The notes: generated by a model not told the origin, from the letters alone. Shown: positions 43,180-52,501, counted from the stretch's first letter. The stretch is DNA of 64,000 nt from Maribacter forsetii DSM 18668 (GCF_000744105.1 NZ_JQLH01000001.1:992001-1056000); one strand, 5' to 3'. Translations and numbers: made by a program.

Positions 43180-43782
43180 ATGAAAATAAAGCCAATTTAT
43201 ATTTTTCTAGCATTAACTGTTGTGGGTTTGTTGTTTGCATTGGCAAATACTCCTAAAATTTCAGCTTATGAAATGATAGAAGAGCAATCTCAAAGTTCTA
43301 ATAATGATTATAATATGATGATGGATGTACTTACCCATCAGCGTTGTATGAATTGTCATCCTAGTGATAACATCCCAAAGCAAGGTGATGATAGTCATCC
43401 GCATTATTTTGGTATGGCAAGGGGAAAAGATGACCATGGCTTTGAGGCTACTAATTGTAATACCTGTCATCAATCTGAAAATAATTTAAATTCTGGAGTT
43501 CCCGGTGCACCACATTGGGCATTAGCGCCAGCTTCAATGGCGTGGGAAGGATTAACAAGAAAAGAAATCGCAGAACGTTTATTGGATAAAAACACCAATG
43601 GAAACAGAAGTCATGAGGAACTTGTTAAACATATGACCGAAGATGATTTAGTGCTTTGGGCATGGGAGCCAGGTGTTCATGCAAATGGAGAACAAAGAAC
43701 TTTGCCTCCGGTTTCTAAAGAAGATTTTAAAAAAGCTGTTGAAAACTGGTTTGCTAACGGGGCGGTAATACCTTCTAAATAA
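43180..43782 (+). CDS. Membrane-anchored diheme c-type cytochrome of the Mo-hydroxylase unit
   Basis: A protein of 200 residues from the ATG at 43180; the frame opens 19 codons earlier but the signal/anchor begins here (MKIKPIYIFLALTVVGLLFA). Two c-heme motifs are present: CMNCH at 56-60 and CNTCH at 93-97, with Met/His-rich surroundings. No other recognised domain. It is located 9 bases before the 2Fe-2S subunit gene, so it should take electrons from the Mo enzyme on the outer face of the membrane. Confidence 0.85.
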   Translation: MKIKPIYIFLALTVVGLLFALANTPKISAYEMIEEQSQSSNNDYNMMMDVLTHQRCMNCHPSDNIPKQGDDSHPHYFGMARGKDDHGFEATNCNTCHQSENNLNSGVPGAPHWALAPASMAWEGLTRKEIAERLLDKNTNGNRSHEELVKHMTEDDLVLWAWEPGVHANGEQRTLPPVSKEDFKKAVENWFANGAVIPSK

Positions 43783-43791
43783 TAAAATTTT

Positions 43792-44283
43792 ATGAAAATT
43801 TCCTTAACTGTTAACGGTGAATTAAAAACTGTTGATATAGCAGATGAAAATACGCCTTTACTTTGGGTAGTTAGAGATACGCTAGACTTAAAAGGCACGA
43901 AATTTGGCTGTGGAAAAGCGGCTTGTGGAGCCTGTACCTTACATGTAGATGGTGAAGCGGTGCGCTCATGTTCCTATCCTGTAAAATTTGCAGAAGGTAA
44001 AGAAGTTACTACTATTGAAGGGTTGGGAGACAGAGAAAACCCTCATCCTGTTCAACAAGCTTGGATTGAAGAAATTGTGCCGCAATGTGGCTATTGCCAA
44101 CCAGGTTTTATGATGGCAACGGCTGCCCTTTTAAATAAGGTGCCTAAGCCTACAGATGAAGATATAGATAAGAATATTATAAATGTTTGTCGTTGCGGTA
44201 CCTATTATCGCATGAGAAAGGCAATACATAAAGCAGCTAATTTGCAGTTTGAAAAAGAAAATAAGGAATCTAAAGAATTGTAA
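43792..44283 (+). CDS. iorA: Isoquinoline 1-oxidoreductase-type (2Fe-2S) subunit
   Basis: A 163-residue small subunit of the xanthine-oxidase family. Plant-type ferredoxin cluster: Cys40, Cys45, Cys48, Cys60 (FGCGKAACGACTLHVDG). Helical second cluster: Cys99, Cys102, Cys133, Cys135 (QCGYCQPGF, VCRCGTYYR). It has no signal peptide, so it should travel with the Tat-exported large subunit. The symbol is by similarity to IorA; the substrate is not known. It is followed by the large subunit at 3 bases. Confidence 0.88.
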   Translation: MKISLTVNGELKTVDIADENTPLLWVVRDTLDLKGTKFGCGKAACGACTLHVDGEAVRSCSYPVKFAEGKEVTTIEGLGDRENPHPVQQAWIEEIVPQCGYCQPGFMMATAALLNKVPKPTDEDIDKNIINVCRCGTYYRMRKAIHKAANLQFEKENKESKEL

Positions 44284-44286
44284 TCC

Positions 44287-46455
44287 ATGGCTGATAAAGA
44301 AAAAGGTTCAAAGAAAGTATCTAGACGTAGGTTTCTAGTAAAAGGTGGATTAGGTACTATTGGTGTGGTTGCAGTTGGTGCATACATTTTTAGAAATCCC
44401 ATCCGTAGAGAGTTGTTAGGATTTGCAAACTCTCTTGAAGCGCCATATACCGATAATACGGATAAACCTATGGTGTGGTTTGAAGTGACCAATAACAATG
44501 AGATACTATTGCATTCTCCTAAAATGGAAATGGGGCAAGGAACATTTACGGGAATAGCCCAAATGGCCGCTGATGAACTTTCTGTTTCTATGAGCCAGAT
44601 AAAAGTTGTTCATGCTGCTTCATCTACCGGTAATGTGGATAGTTTTGCTACAGGCGGTAGTACTTCAATTTCTGGACTATGGAAACCCTTAAGGGAACTT
44701 GCTGCAATGCTTAGAGTTATGCTTATTAAAGAGGCTGCCCGTAAAATGAATGTTGGTATTGATGAACTTAATGTTGAGGACGGTGTCATATCCGGTAACG
44801 GAAAAACACTTACTTATGCGCAGGCTGCTGAAGGAGTTGAAAATTGGGAAGTGCCAGATGTTCCTTCGTTAAAAAACGCTAAAGACTATAAATATATTGG
44901 TAAACCTATTGCTAGGGTAGATTTGGATGCGAAAGTATACGGAGATCCAATTTTTGGTATGGATGCAGATATGCCAAATATGCTTTATGGCGCTGTGGTT
45001 AGACCGTCTAAAATTGGGTCAACTTTTGTAAGTGCAGATACTTCTGCAGCAGAGAATATGCCTGGGGTGGTGAAGATAATTGTTGAAGATGATTTTGTAG
45101 GAGTAGTCGCAAATTCTATGATAGAGGCCGAGCACGCCAAAGATGCCATTAATGTAACTTGGGAAAGTTATGAGAATTTAGATACTGCTGCCATTACTAA
45201 AATGATGACGGTAGGTAACGGTAACTCTACTACGATACAGAAAAACGGTGATGCTTTTGACGAAGATGATGAATTTGAAACTCTAGAATTTAGAAGCCCT
45301 ATTGGAGCACATGCCCAAATTGAACCTAATGGAGTTGTTGCTTTTGTTGAAAGTGACAGTGCTACCATTAAAATTTCAACGCAAGTTGTAAGCATTACTA
45401 GAAAAGAGGTTGCAAAACGCTTAGACTTAGATACCGATAAGGTAAATATCGTACCTACTTATTTAGGTGGCGGATTTGGTAGAAGGTTACATACACCACA
45501 TGCAGTGCAAGCCGCGGTAATGTCTAAAGCTGTGGGTAAACCGGTAAAATACTTTTTTAGTAGAAAGGAAGAATTTCAGCATGACATGTTTCGCCCGCCA
45601 ACACATCATATTATCAAAGGTAAATTGAATAGTGAAGGATATTTAGATACGCTTGAACACGAATTTGTGAGCGGCGATGTGGCTACGGATTCTGCCTTGA
45701 TACCTAATGCACTTACTAACTTTTTAGGTGCAGATGTTGGTGCTATTCGTGGTGGATTCATTCAGTATACAGCTATTCCTAATTTTAAAACGGTGTATTG
45801 GCATGTAGTGTTACCATTTGCAACCAGTTGGTGGCGTAGTTTGGGCTTGTTAGCTAATACGTTTGCTATGGAAAGTTTTATAGATGAAATGGCGTTAAAG
45901 GCCAATAAGAATGCGGTAGACTTTAGACTGCATCAAATAGGTGAAGAGCCAATAGATATACGTTTAAAAAATGTTATTAAGGCTGCAGCCGAAAAAGCAA
46001 ATTATAAAGAAGAAGTTGTTAATGGTCGTGCAATGGGGTTCGCCGCTTCCATAGATGCAAATACACCTTGTGCTCAAGTAGCTGAGGTTTCTATTGTTGA
46101 AAATGAAATTAAAGTGCATAAGGTAACCGTGGCTATGGATCCTGGTTTAGCAGTAAATCCTGATCAGATACGTGCCCAATGTGAAGGTTGTGTAATCATG
46201 GGAATGAGTGCTGTGCTTTACGAGCAAATGTTTGTGGAGGATGGGGAATTAACTCCTACGATCTATGGACCATACCAAATGGCTTTGATGAAGAATGCAC
46301 CTAAAGAAATTGATGTGGTATTGCTGCAAGGTAAAGATACTCCCGGTGCTGTAGGGGAGCCTCCATTAGGACCTATTGGTGCCGCCATTGCTAATGCTGT
46401 TAGAAGATTAACGGGCGAACGCTTGACCCAGTTGCCACTTAAACTTTCTACCTAA
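44287..46455 (+). CDS. iorB: Isoquinoline 1-oxidoreductase-type molybdenum subunit, Tat-exported
   Basis: A 722-residue molybdopterin-binding subunit. Twin-arginine signal SRRRFLVKG at 12-20 followed by a hydrophobic stretch. Cofactor segments: MEMGQGTFTGIAQMAADE, GGSTSISGLW, LGGGFGRRL, and the catalytic glutamate in GAVGEPPLGPIGAAIANA. It lacks a FAD domain, as IorB-type enzymes do, and the cytochrome encoded upstream is the likely electron acceptor. Oxidises an aldehyde or N-heterocycle; which one is not visible. The gene order cytochrome-IorA-IorB is an operon. The end is 8 bases from the convergent acyltransferase gene. Confidence 0.88.
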   Translation: MADKEKGSKKVSRRRFLVKGGLGTIGVVAVGAYIFRNPIRRELLGFANSLEAPYTDNTDKPMVWFEVTNNNEILLHSPKMEMGQGTFTGIAQMAADELSVSMSQIKVVHAASSTGNVDSFATGGSTSISGLWKPLRELAAMLRVMLIKEAARKMNVGIDELNVEDGVISGNGKTLTYAQAAEGVENWEVPDVPSLKNAKDYKYIGKPIARVDLDAKVYGDPIFGMDADMPNMLYGAVVRPSKIGSTFVSADTSAAENMPGVVKIIVEDDFVGVVANSMIEAEHAKDAINVTWESYENLDTAAITKMMTVGNGNSTTIQKNGDAFDEDDEFETLEFRSPIGAHAQIEPNGVVAFVESDSATIKISTQVVSITRKEVAKRLDLDTDKVNIVPTYLGGGFGRRLHTPHAVQAAVMSKAVGKPVKYFFSRKEEFQHDMFRPPTHHIIKGKLNSEGYLDTLEHEFVSGDVATDSALIPNALTNFLGADVGAIRGGFIQYTAIPNFKTVYWHVVLPFATSWWRSLGLLANTFAMESFIDEMALKANKNAVDFRLHQIGEEPIDIRLKNVIKAAAEKANYKEEVVNGRAMGFAASIDANTPCAQVAEVSIVENEIKVHKVTVAMDPGLAVNPDQIRAQCEGCVIMGMSAVLYEQMFVEDGELTPTIYGPYQMALMKNAPKEIDVVLLQGKDTPGAVGEPPLGPIGAAIANAVRRLTGERLTQLPLKLST

Positions 46456-46463
46456 ACATAATT

Positions 46464-47330
46464 TTAATAGGTAATCCCATCACGCTTCCATCTTTTGTGA
46501 GTCCATAAATACAATTCAGGGTATTTTTCAATGACCTTTTCCAACTTATTGGCATATAAATCAATAATGGTCTGTTCATTTAAAGTGGCTGCTTGGTTAA
46601 CAATGTTCTCGAAGAAAAGTTCATAAGAGCCGCGTTTTATTTTCTTTAGATAAGGAATGAAAATTGCCGAGTCTGTTTTCTTGGCTATTTTGGCAGCACC
46701 TGTAAAAAAAGAGGTTTGCTGATTAAAGAAAATGGTTTGTTGCTTACCAGATTTCCCTAACGGACTTTGATCGCCAATTACACAATTCATGGAAACGATG
46801 TCGTTATTTTTTAAATGAAGTAAATGGCGGTATCCTTCATTGCTAGGAATACAATGCACATTAAAACGTTCTCGCATCAAGATGAACAAATCGTTGAAGT
46901 AGGTATTAGATAATGGTTTGTATAAAGTATTGCAGTTTACATTTAGAAATAGAGGTACTGTAGTAAGCCATTCCCAATTGCCTTGGTGTGCGGTGTACAG
47001 CATAATATTTTCATTGTTTTTTAGGTGATTGGTCAATAGGGATAGGTTATTGATTTTAAACCTGTTTTGAATCTCATTTGGTTTAATGGTCAATAGTTTG
47101 ATTGCCTCAAAGAACATGTCGCAGAAATGCCTGTAAAATTTTTTTGCGATGCTGTTGATTTCTTTTTCTGTCTTATTGGGGAAAGCTACATGTAAGTTTT
47201 TGCACACTACTTTTTTTCGGTAACCAAGTACGTAGTACGTTAAAAAAAAGGTGATGTCAGATATGATATATATTGCCCAAAAAGGTAAAATTGATAAAAC
47301 ATAAAATGGGAAGAAACGTAAGTATTTCAT
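46464..47330 (-). CDS. LpxL/HtrB-family lipid A acyltransferase-like protein
   Basis: A 288-residue inner-membrane acyltransferase. One N-terminal membrane segment (FYVLSILPFWAIYIISDITFF, shown only in part here as the anchor) precedes the HX4E catalytic motif HQGNWE at 115-120. The family continues with LYKPLSN and the GDQSPLGKSGKQQ segment, which resembles the DQ motif of LpxL. It would add secondary acyl chains to lipid A. Other lysophospholipid acyltransferase roles are possible. Alone on its strand between converging neighbours. Confidence 0.86.
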   Translation of the reverse strand: MKYLRFFPFYVLSILPFWAIYIISDITFFLTYYVLGYRKKVVCKNLHVAFPNKTEKEINSIAKKFYRHFCDMFFEAIKLLTIKPNEIQNRFKINNLSLLTNHLKNNENIMLYTAHQGNWEWLTTVPLFLNVNCNTLYKPLSNTYFNDLFILMRERFNVHCIPSNEGYRHLLHLKNNDIVSMNCVIGDQSPLGKSGKQQTIFFNQQTSFFTGAAKIAKKTDSAIFIPYLKKIKRGSYELFFENIVNQAATLNEQTIIDLYANKLEKVIEKYPELYLWTHKRWKRDGITY

Positions 47331-47443
47331 CTTTAAAAAATTACGATAGTGATTGGTGCTGCCTAAAAACGCTTACAATACTAGTCGTATAAATGAAATG
47401 GATATTACTCTAAAGAATAAAAAAATAACTCTTTAGCTTAAAA

Positions 47444-48877
47444 TTAATCGTGGTCGGTTTTAGCAATATTTCTGATCATGCCACCAAATATAAAATAGTG
47501 AAAAGGCACTATGCTATACCAATATAATCTACCGCGTAAACCACGTGGTCTAAATGTTGCGGTTTGATGCAGTACGCTATTATCATCAATTTTGAATTCC
47601 AACCATGCTTCGCCAGGTAGCTTCATTTCAGCAAATAATAATAATCTTTTCGCTTTTTTGTCCGCTAGCAATACACGCCAAAAGTCAAGTGAATCGCCGG
47701 CAAATATTTTGTCTGGATGTGTTCTGCCTCGTCTTAAACCAACACCACCAGAAAGCTTATCTAAAAAACCCCTGATTTTCCAAAGCCAGTTTCCGTAATA
47801 CCATCCGGTTTCACCGCCAATACTCCAAATACGTTCCAATACTACTTCTGGGTTGGAAATTTTCAATTGTTTGTAATCTCTCAACACGCCATATTTTGGT
47901 ACTTGAATATGTTTTTCAAGATTATCAACAAACCTACCGCTGATCATACTATCCTTCCAGCTACTAATCACTAAATTCTGTTCAATTTTTTTAAAGGCTA
48001 AATCAATGGCTTCTTTGTAGGTGTGGGGAGTAATACCGAGAATATCTTGTAATCGCGTGTCTTTTGCCACTACTTCGATCTTCATACTGTCCACTAGATT
48101 CAACGCTAGTTTATATGAGGTTGAGGTTACAAAATATAACCAGTAAGAAGACAGTTTTGGAGTCATCACAGGTACGGTCCAAATCCAATTTTTAAATCCC
48201 CTGACTTCGGCATATTTATGTAACATTTCTTTATAGGTCATTACATTGGGTCCGGCAATATCGAAGGAATCATTATATGTTTTTTCATTTCCTAATACAC
48301 CTGTTAGAAATGTAATGACATCACGTATGGCAATAGGTTGCGTTTTTGTCAATACCCATTTCGGCGTAATCATAACCGGTAATTTTTCACACAAATCGCG
48401 AATGATTTCAAAAGAGGAACTTCCTGATCCTACAATGATACCTGCTCTTAGAACCGTTAACTTGAAGTTACCTTGATATAAAATATCTTCTACATTTTTT
48501 CTAGATTGTAGATGTTTAGAAAGATTATTATCATTCACAATACCGCTCAAATAAATTACTTGTTGAATTTGTGTGTTTGCAACATATTTGTTGAAGTTTT
48601 CAGCAGTTTTAGCCTCCATTTCGTCAAAATCTTGTGTTGACGAACTCATGGAGTGAATTAGAAAATAAGCGGCATCAATATCTTTGGGGACTACATTTTC
48701 TTTTGGTTCTTCTAAAAAGTCAATTTCTATGACATCTATTTGTTGCCTAGTCTCTTTATCTACAGAAAGTCTGGTTTCATCACGTACAGCACAAACTATT
48801 TCATGCCCCATTTCTAATAGCTGCGGTAGAATGCGCATACCTATATAACCATTGGCTCCTGTAAGTAGTATTTTCAT
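47444..48877 (-). CDS. SDR-family NAD(P)-binding protein with DUF2867
   Basis: A 477-residue two-domain protein. N-terminal Rossmann fold (LLTGANGYIGMRILPQLLE) of the atypical SDR type spans about residues 1-230. The C-terminal DUF2867 region has GGVGLRRGRTHPDKIFAGD, DFWRVL, and LRGRLYWYSIVPFHYFIFGGM. The reaction is not established for this architecture. Its start codon overlaps by one base the stop of the following upstream DUF1648 gene, so the three minus-strand genes form an operon. Confidence 0.88.
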   Translation of the reverse strand: MKILLTGANGYIGMRILPQLLEMGHEIVCAVRDETRLSVDKETRQQIDVIEIDFLEEPKENVVPKDIDAAYFLIHSMSSSTQDFDEMEAKTAENFNKYVANTQIQQVIYLSGIVNDNNLSKHLQSRKNVEDILYQGNFKLTVLRAGIIVGSGSSSFEIIRDLCEKLPVMITPKWVLTKTQPIAIRDVITFLTGVLGNEKTYNDSFDIAGPNVMTYKEMLHKYAEVRGFKNWIWTVPVMTPKLSSYWLYFVTSTSYKLALNLVDSMKIEVVAKDTRLQDILGITPHTYKEAIDLAFKKIEQNLVISSWKDSMISGRFVDNLEKHIQVPKYGVLRDYKQLKISNPEVVLERIWSIGGETGWYYGNWLWKIRGFLDKLSGGVGLRRGRTHPDKIFAGDSLDFWRVLLADKKAKRLLLFAEMKLPGEAWLEFKIDDNSVLHQTATFRPRGLRGRLYWYSIVPFHYFIFGGMIRNIAKTDHD

Positions 48878-49389
48878 TATTTGGGTATTTTGAACATTTT
48901 AAAAATGTAATAAAGGGGTAGTAGGGTTACGATAGCTACAATAATTATGGATAGACTTGATATTTTAAAACCTAAGTTGATTTCATGAGCTTGTAAAATA
49001 GTTTCCATAATAGTTGGAGTGGCTATAATCGATATTAACAAGTTCATGTATATCAGCATTTGCAATGACATTTTATAAATTCTTGGAGCATTGTTTTCTG
49101 TTACTTTAACAGGGTAATTCATATTCCATGGCTTTACCTTTTTAATAATTAGAAATAAAAGGGTATAGGTTAATGCCATTATAATAGGAAGAGTCCAAAT
49201 TGAATCTTTATGACCATAACCATTTACATCTCCCTTGTAATTAAAATGTGCAGGAATGCTATCTGGTAGATCAGTATAAAAAATGCCAATAATTATAAAA
49301 TTGATTACTATCATGATCCACCCAATAGCAATTTGTCTTTGCTGATTTTTAGTAAGTTTTATATCTATTTTGGGTAAATCTGTGAACAT
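48877..49389 (-). CDS. DUF1648 membrane protein
   Basis: A protein of 170 residues from the ATG at 49389; an earlier in-frame ATG would overlap the preceding gene by 29 bases. Four membrane segments are predicted. The DUF1648 signature is in LPDSIPAHFNYKGDVNGYGHKDSIWTL (only the core need be noted: PAHFNYKGDVNGYG). Function unknown; DUF1648 occurs in SdpI-like immunity and stress proteins, but the SdpI C-terminal part is not evident. One-base overlap with the SDR gene. Confidence 0.8.
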   Translation of the reverse strand: MFTDLPKIDIKLTKNQQRQIAIGWIMIVINFIIIGIFYTDLPDSIPAHFNYKGDVNGYGHKDSIWTLPIIMALTYTLLFLIIKKVKPWNMNYPVKVTENNAPRIYKMSLQMLIYMNLLISIIATPTIMETILQAHEINLGFKISSLSIIIVAIVTLLPLYYIFKMFKIPK

Positions 49390-49390
49390 A

Positions 49391-49816
49391 TTATAAATCT
49401 TCAATTGAGGTGGGTGCATTGTCAGCTTTGTAGCCTAGTATTTTTTTAAAGAATTTCTGTACCGCTTTGGTGTCAGATTCCACTTTAATAAAATGATAGT
49501 CGCGGTAAATTGAATATACAGATGCTTCACCTTTATACATAGAGAGTTTGTAGTAGGGTATTACCAAAGCATAAGATTCTAATAATGACCTAAACCCAAC
49601 TATGATTCCATCAGGTCTCATTTCTATATTACAGGTATCTCTATTATTATCTAGAATTAGCAGGTTTCTTATCTCAACACTTGTTTCTGTAATAATCAAT
49701 TTTGGGGAGCCAATACCGCCCATTGCCCATCGTTGTTTTAAGGTAAAAGGCTTGCCGACTGCATCATCTATTTTTCGAGTAGCCTCCTTATTGTTGTAAG
49801 ATACATTTACAAGCAT
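49391..49816 (-). CDS. Hypothetical protein
   Basis: A 141-residue soluble protein of unknown function. It appears mostly beta-stranded with a C-terminal helix (AVQKFFKKILGYK), which gives a vague PH-like look; I do not assign a family. It lies one base before the DUF1648 start, which supports a real gene and a shared operon. Confidence 0.7.
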   Translation of the reverse strand: MLVNVSYNNKEATRKIDDAVGKPFTLKQRWAMGGIGSPKLIITETSVEIRNLLILDNNRDTCNIEMRPDGIIVGFRSLLESYALVIPYYKLSMYKGEASVYSIYRDYHFIKVESDTKAVQKFFKKILGYKADNAPTSIEDL

Positions 49817-49903
49817 ACGAATTCAATTACATTGTTTTTATTAAAGTTAGCGAAATGCCAAATGAATACAGCATCTGTTTACCTTAAAAGCCTAAAAAAT
49901 GAT

Positions 49904-49911
49904 TAGTTTTG
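49904..49911 (+). promoter_or_regulatory. Candidate -7 box of argS
   Basis: TAGTTTTG, exact match to TAnnTTTG, 21 bases before the GTG start. No clean -33 TTG is visible. Confidence 0.4.
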
Positions 49912-49932
49912 CAGCCTTAATTAAACGTTTTG

Positions 49933-52044
49933 GTGAATATTCAAGAGGTACTATCAGATAAAGTAAAAGAAGCGGTTGAATCTATTTTTGACAAAGAATT
50001 GCCGAATGTAGAATTTCAACCTACCCGTAAAGATTTTGAGGGCGATATCACTATTGTGGTTTTCCCGATGTTGCGCGTGGTAAAGGGTAATCCGGTTCAA
50101 ATTGGTGAGCAAATTGGGGCTTATTTAGAAGAGCATGTAGACGCCGTTGCAGGCTTTAATGTTATTAAAGGCTTTTTAAATATTGTTATCAATGATGGTT
50201 TCTATTTAGATTTTTTCAATTCAATTTCTTCAGTGGAGAATTTCGGATTTGTAAAGGAGTCTGATGATGCCGTAATGGTAGAATATTCTTCTCCGAATAC
50301 CAATAAGCCATTGCACTTAGGTCATATTCGTAATAACCTATTAGGATATTCTGTTGCTGAAATTTTAAAGGCATCAGGTAAAAAAGTGTACAAGACCCAG
50401 ATTATTAATGACCGCGGAATCCATATTTGCAAGAGTATGGTGGCTTGGCAGAAATTTGGAAAAGAAAAAACACCGGAATCTACAGGATTAAAAGGGGATA
50501 AGCTAGTTGGTAATTACTATGTGGCTTTTGATAAGGAGTTTAAAAATCAACTTTTATCCTTAGTTATTAGTTTTTCTGAAAAATTAGGAGCTGAAATAAA
50601 AACGGGAGAATTCAAATCTTTAAAAGATACTTTAGAGAAAATTCAATCTGATGATAAATATTTTAGTTCATTAGGTTCAGCTATTAAGGATTTCTACGAG
50701 TCCAAATTAAATTCCAAAGAAAATTCTGAAGAAATAAAACCTGAGCCATTTAAAGATAATTTACATTATCTGATAACTAAAAAATCTGGCTATGAGTTTT
50801 TAGATAAATGTAGAGCAACGTTTTTAAAAATCTTCTCAAATTTATACGGTAAAACAAAATCGGAAGAAGAGTTTTCAGTTAAAGATATAGCAAAGGTAAA
50901 AGAGTTGGTGGAAGAGAAGTTCACACCTCATATTCCAATTTTAAAAGAAGCCCAAGAAATGCTTTTGAAATGGGAAGCTGGTGATGCCGAAACAGTAGCA
51001 CTTTGGAAAACCATGAACGGATGGGTGTATAAAGGTTTTGAGGTTACGTACAAGAATTTAGGAGTCGATTTTGATAACCTATACTATGAAAGTGATACCT
51101 ATCTTTTAGGTAAAGATGTTGTTGCTGAGGGATTAAAAAAAGGAGTTTTCTTTAAAAAAGAAGATGGTAGCGTTTGGATCGACTTGACCGAAGACGGATT
51201 AGATGAGAAAATTGTTCTTCGTTCAGATGGTACTGCGGTTTATATGACCCAAGATATTGGTACTGCTATACAACGTGTAAAAGACCACCCAGATGTAAAT
51301 GGTATGGTGTACACTGTTGGTAACGAACAAGATTATCACTTTAAAGTATTATTCTTAATACTACAAAAACTCGGATTTTCTTGGTCGAATAAATTACACC
51401 ACCTAAGTTACGGGATGGTAGATTTGCCTAGTGGAAAAATGAAAAGTAGAGAAGGTACTGTTGTTGATGCCGATGATCTTATGGCTGATATGACGCAAAC
51501 TGCTGCAAATATTTCAGAGGAGTTAGGTAAGCTTGACGATTATAATGAAGAAGAAAAGCAATCGCTTTATAAAATGATTGGTTTAGGAGCTTTAAAATAT
51601 TACATATTAAAAGTAGACCCTAAAAAACGAATTTTGTTTGACCCAGAAGAGTCGGTAGATTTTCAAGGGAACACTGGTCCCTTTATTCAATATACCTACG
51701 CACGTATTCAGTCTATATTAAGAAAGGCAGAAAGCATGGGTATCGATATTTCTAAAGATGCCAAGGTTACGGAACTTCATAGCAAAGAAAAGGAGTTGAT
51801 CAAACAACTTCAACTATTTCCAGATATCATTCAATTAGCTGCAGATAATTACAGTCCGGCTTTGATTGCAAATTATACGTATGACTTGGTTAAAGAGTTT
51901 AATTCGTTTTATCAGCAGGTATCTATTTTAGGTGAAGCAGATGATGCTAAAAAGGCATTACGTGTTCAATTATCTAAAAAAGTGGCAAATGTTATACAAG
52001 ATGCCTTTGGTTTATTAGGTGTTTCTGTTCCAGAACGCATGTAG
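49933..52044 (+). CDS. argS: Arginine-tRNA ligase with large internal insertion
   Basis: A class I synthetase charging tRNA-Arg. No ATG is near; GTG at 49933 (MNIQEVLSD-like N-terminus) is preferred over the adjacent TTG. At 703 residues it is about 110 longer than usual bacterial ArgS. N-terminal Add-1 domain, HIGH motif HLGHIRNN near residue 129, KMSKS equivalent KMKSREG, C-terminal anticodon domain with NTGPFIQYTYARIQSIL. The extra length is one block, about residues 207-333 (50548-50928), between VAFDKEFKN and PILKEAQEMLLKWEAGD, rich in Lys, Glu and Ser. Frame and codon use appear continuous. Confidence 0.95.
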   Translation: MNIQEVLSDKVKEAVESIFDKELPNVEFQPTRKDFEGDITIVVFPMLRVVKGNPVQIGEQIGAYLEEHVDAVAGFNVIKGFLNIVINDGFYLDFFNSISSVENFGFVKESDDAVMVEYSSPNTNKPLHLGHIRNNLLGYSVAEILKASGKKVYKTQIINDRGIHICKSMVAWQKFGKEKTPESTGLKGDKLVGNYYVAFDKEFKNQLLSLVISFSEKLGAEIKTGEFKSLKDTLEKIQSDDKYFSSLGSAIKDFYESKLNSKENSEEIKPEPFKDNLHYLITKKSGYEFLDKCRATFLKIFSNLYGKTKSEEEFSVKDIAKVKELVEEKFTPHIPILKEAQEMLLKWEAGDAETVALWKTMNGWVYKGFEVTYKNLGVDFDNLYYESDTYLLGKDVVAEGLKKGVFFKKEDGSVWIDLTEDGLDEKIVLRSDGTAVYMTQDIGTAIQRVKDHPDVNGMVYTVGNEQDYHFKVLFLILQKLGFSWSNKLHHLSYGMVDLPSGKMKSREGTVVDADDLMADMTQTAANISEELGKLDDYNEEEKQSLYKMIGLGALKYYILKVDPKKRILFDPEESVDFQGNTGPFIQYTYARIQSILRKAESMGIDISKDAKVTELHSKEKELIKQLQLFPDIIQLAADNYSPALIANYTYDLVKEFNSFYQQVSILGEADDAKKALRVQLSKKVANVIQDAFGLLGVSVPERM

Positions 52045-52082
52045 TTTATATAAGATCTTTCTTAATTATTTACTATTCATAT

Positions 52083-52107
52083 GCCATGTGTATTCATGGC
52101 TATCTTT
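52083..52107 (+). terminator. Weak terminator-like hairpin after argS
   Basis: GCCATG (52083-52088) and CATGGC (52095-52100) flank a six-base loop; only TATCTTT follows. It lies 39 bases after the argS stop. Confidence 0.45.
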
Positions 52108-52423
52108 CATTGTACACTTTAGGCAAGCACCTATTGCTGCGTAATTATATTGCGTTTTGTCGTATACTTTTAATCTTAAAGTCTAAGAACACTTATTACT
52201 CGTTTATATGATCAGAATTTCTTGAAAGTAATTTTGTTGCTAATGCCAAAATGGTATTCATCAGAAGCAGTTATGGAAAAGAATTTTGCAAGATATTTTA
52301 GAAAAAACATCTAAAAGTATTTCATCAACAGTAATGAGTTGGGCCTCGTTGATGGTATTGCTAGATGTTTTTGTGAGGAGGTTTATGAAAATAGAATTCC
52401 TTTTTTGCCCCACAAGCAACTTT

Positions 52424-52460
52424 AGAGCATCCATTTATAGTGGATGCTCTTTTGTTTTGT
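52424..52460 (+). terminator. Rho-independent terminator upstream of ffh
   Basis: A perfect 10-bp stem AGAGCATCCA/TGGATGCTCT (52424-52433, 52441-52450), seven-base loop, then a T-rich tail TTTGTTTTG. It lies 380 bases after argS, without a known gene to end. Confidence 0.85.
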
Positions 52461-52501
52461 TTATTTTCTGGCACTTGCTACGAATTTTACATTGATATTA
52501 T

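Noticed and set aside
47410..47436. Hairpin downstream of the SDR/DUF2867 gene as a terminator
   Set aside because: The 7-bp stem CTAAAGA/TCTTTAG is A/T-rich, with its T-run in the loop rather than after the stem, so the support is too weak.
50548..50928. Intein or inserted mobile element in argS
   Set aside because: No splice-junction residues, homing endonuclease motif, target duplication or inverted repeats; the block reads as ordinary coding sequence in frame.
52286..52495. 69-residue ORF in the argS-ffh gap
   Set aside because: It starts with TTG, runs through the strong terminator hairpin, and its sequence has no family resemblance.
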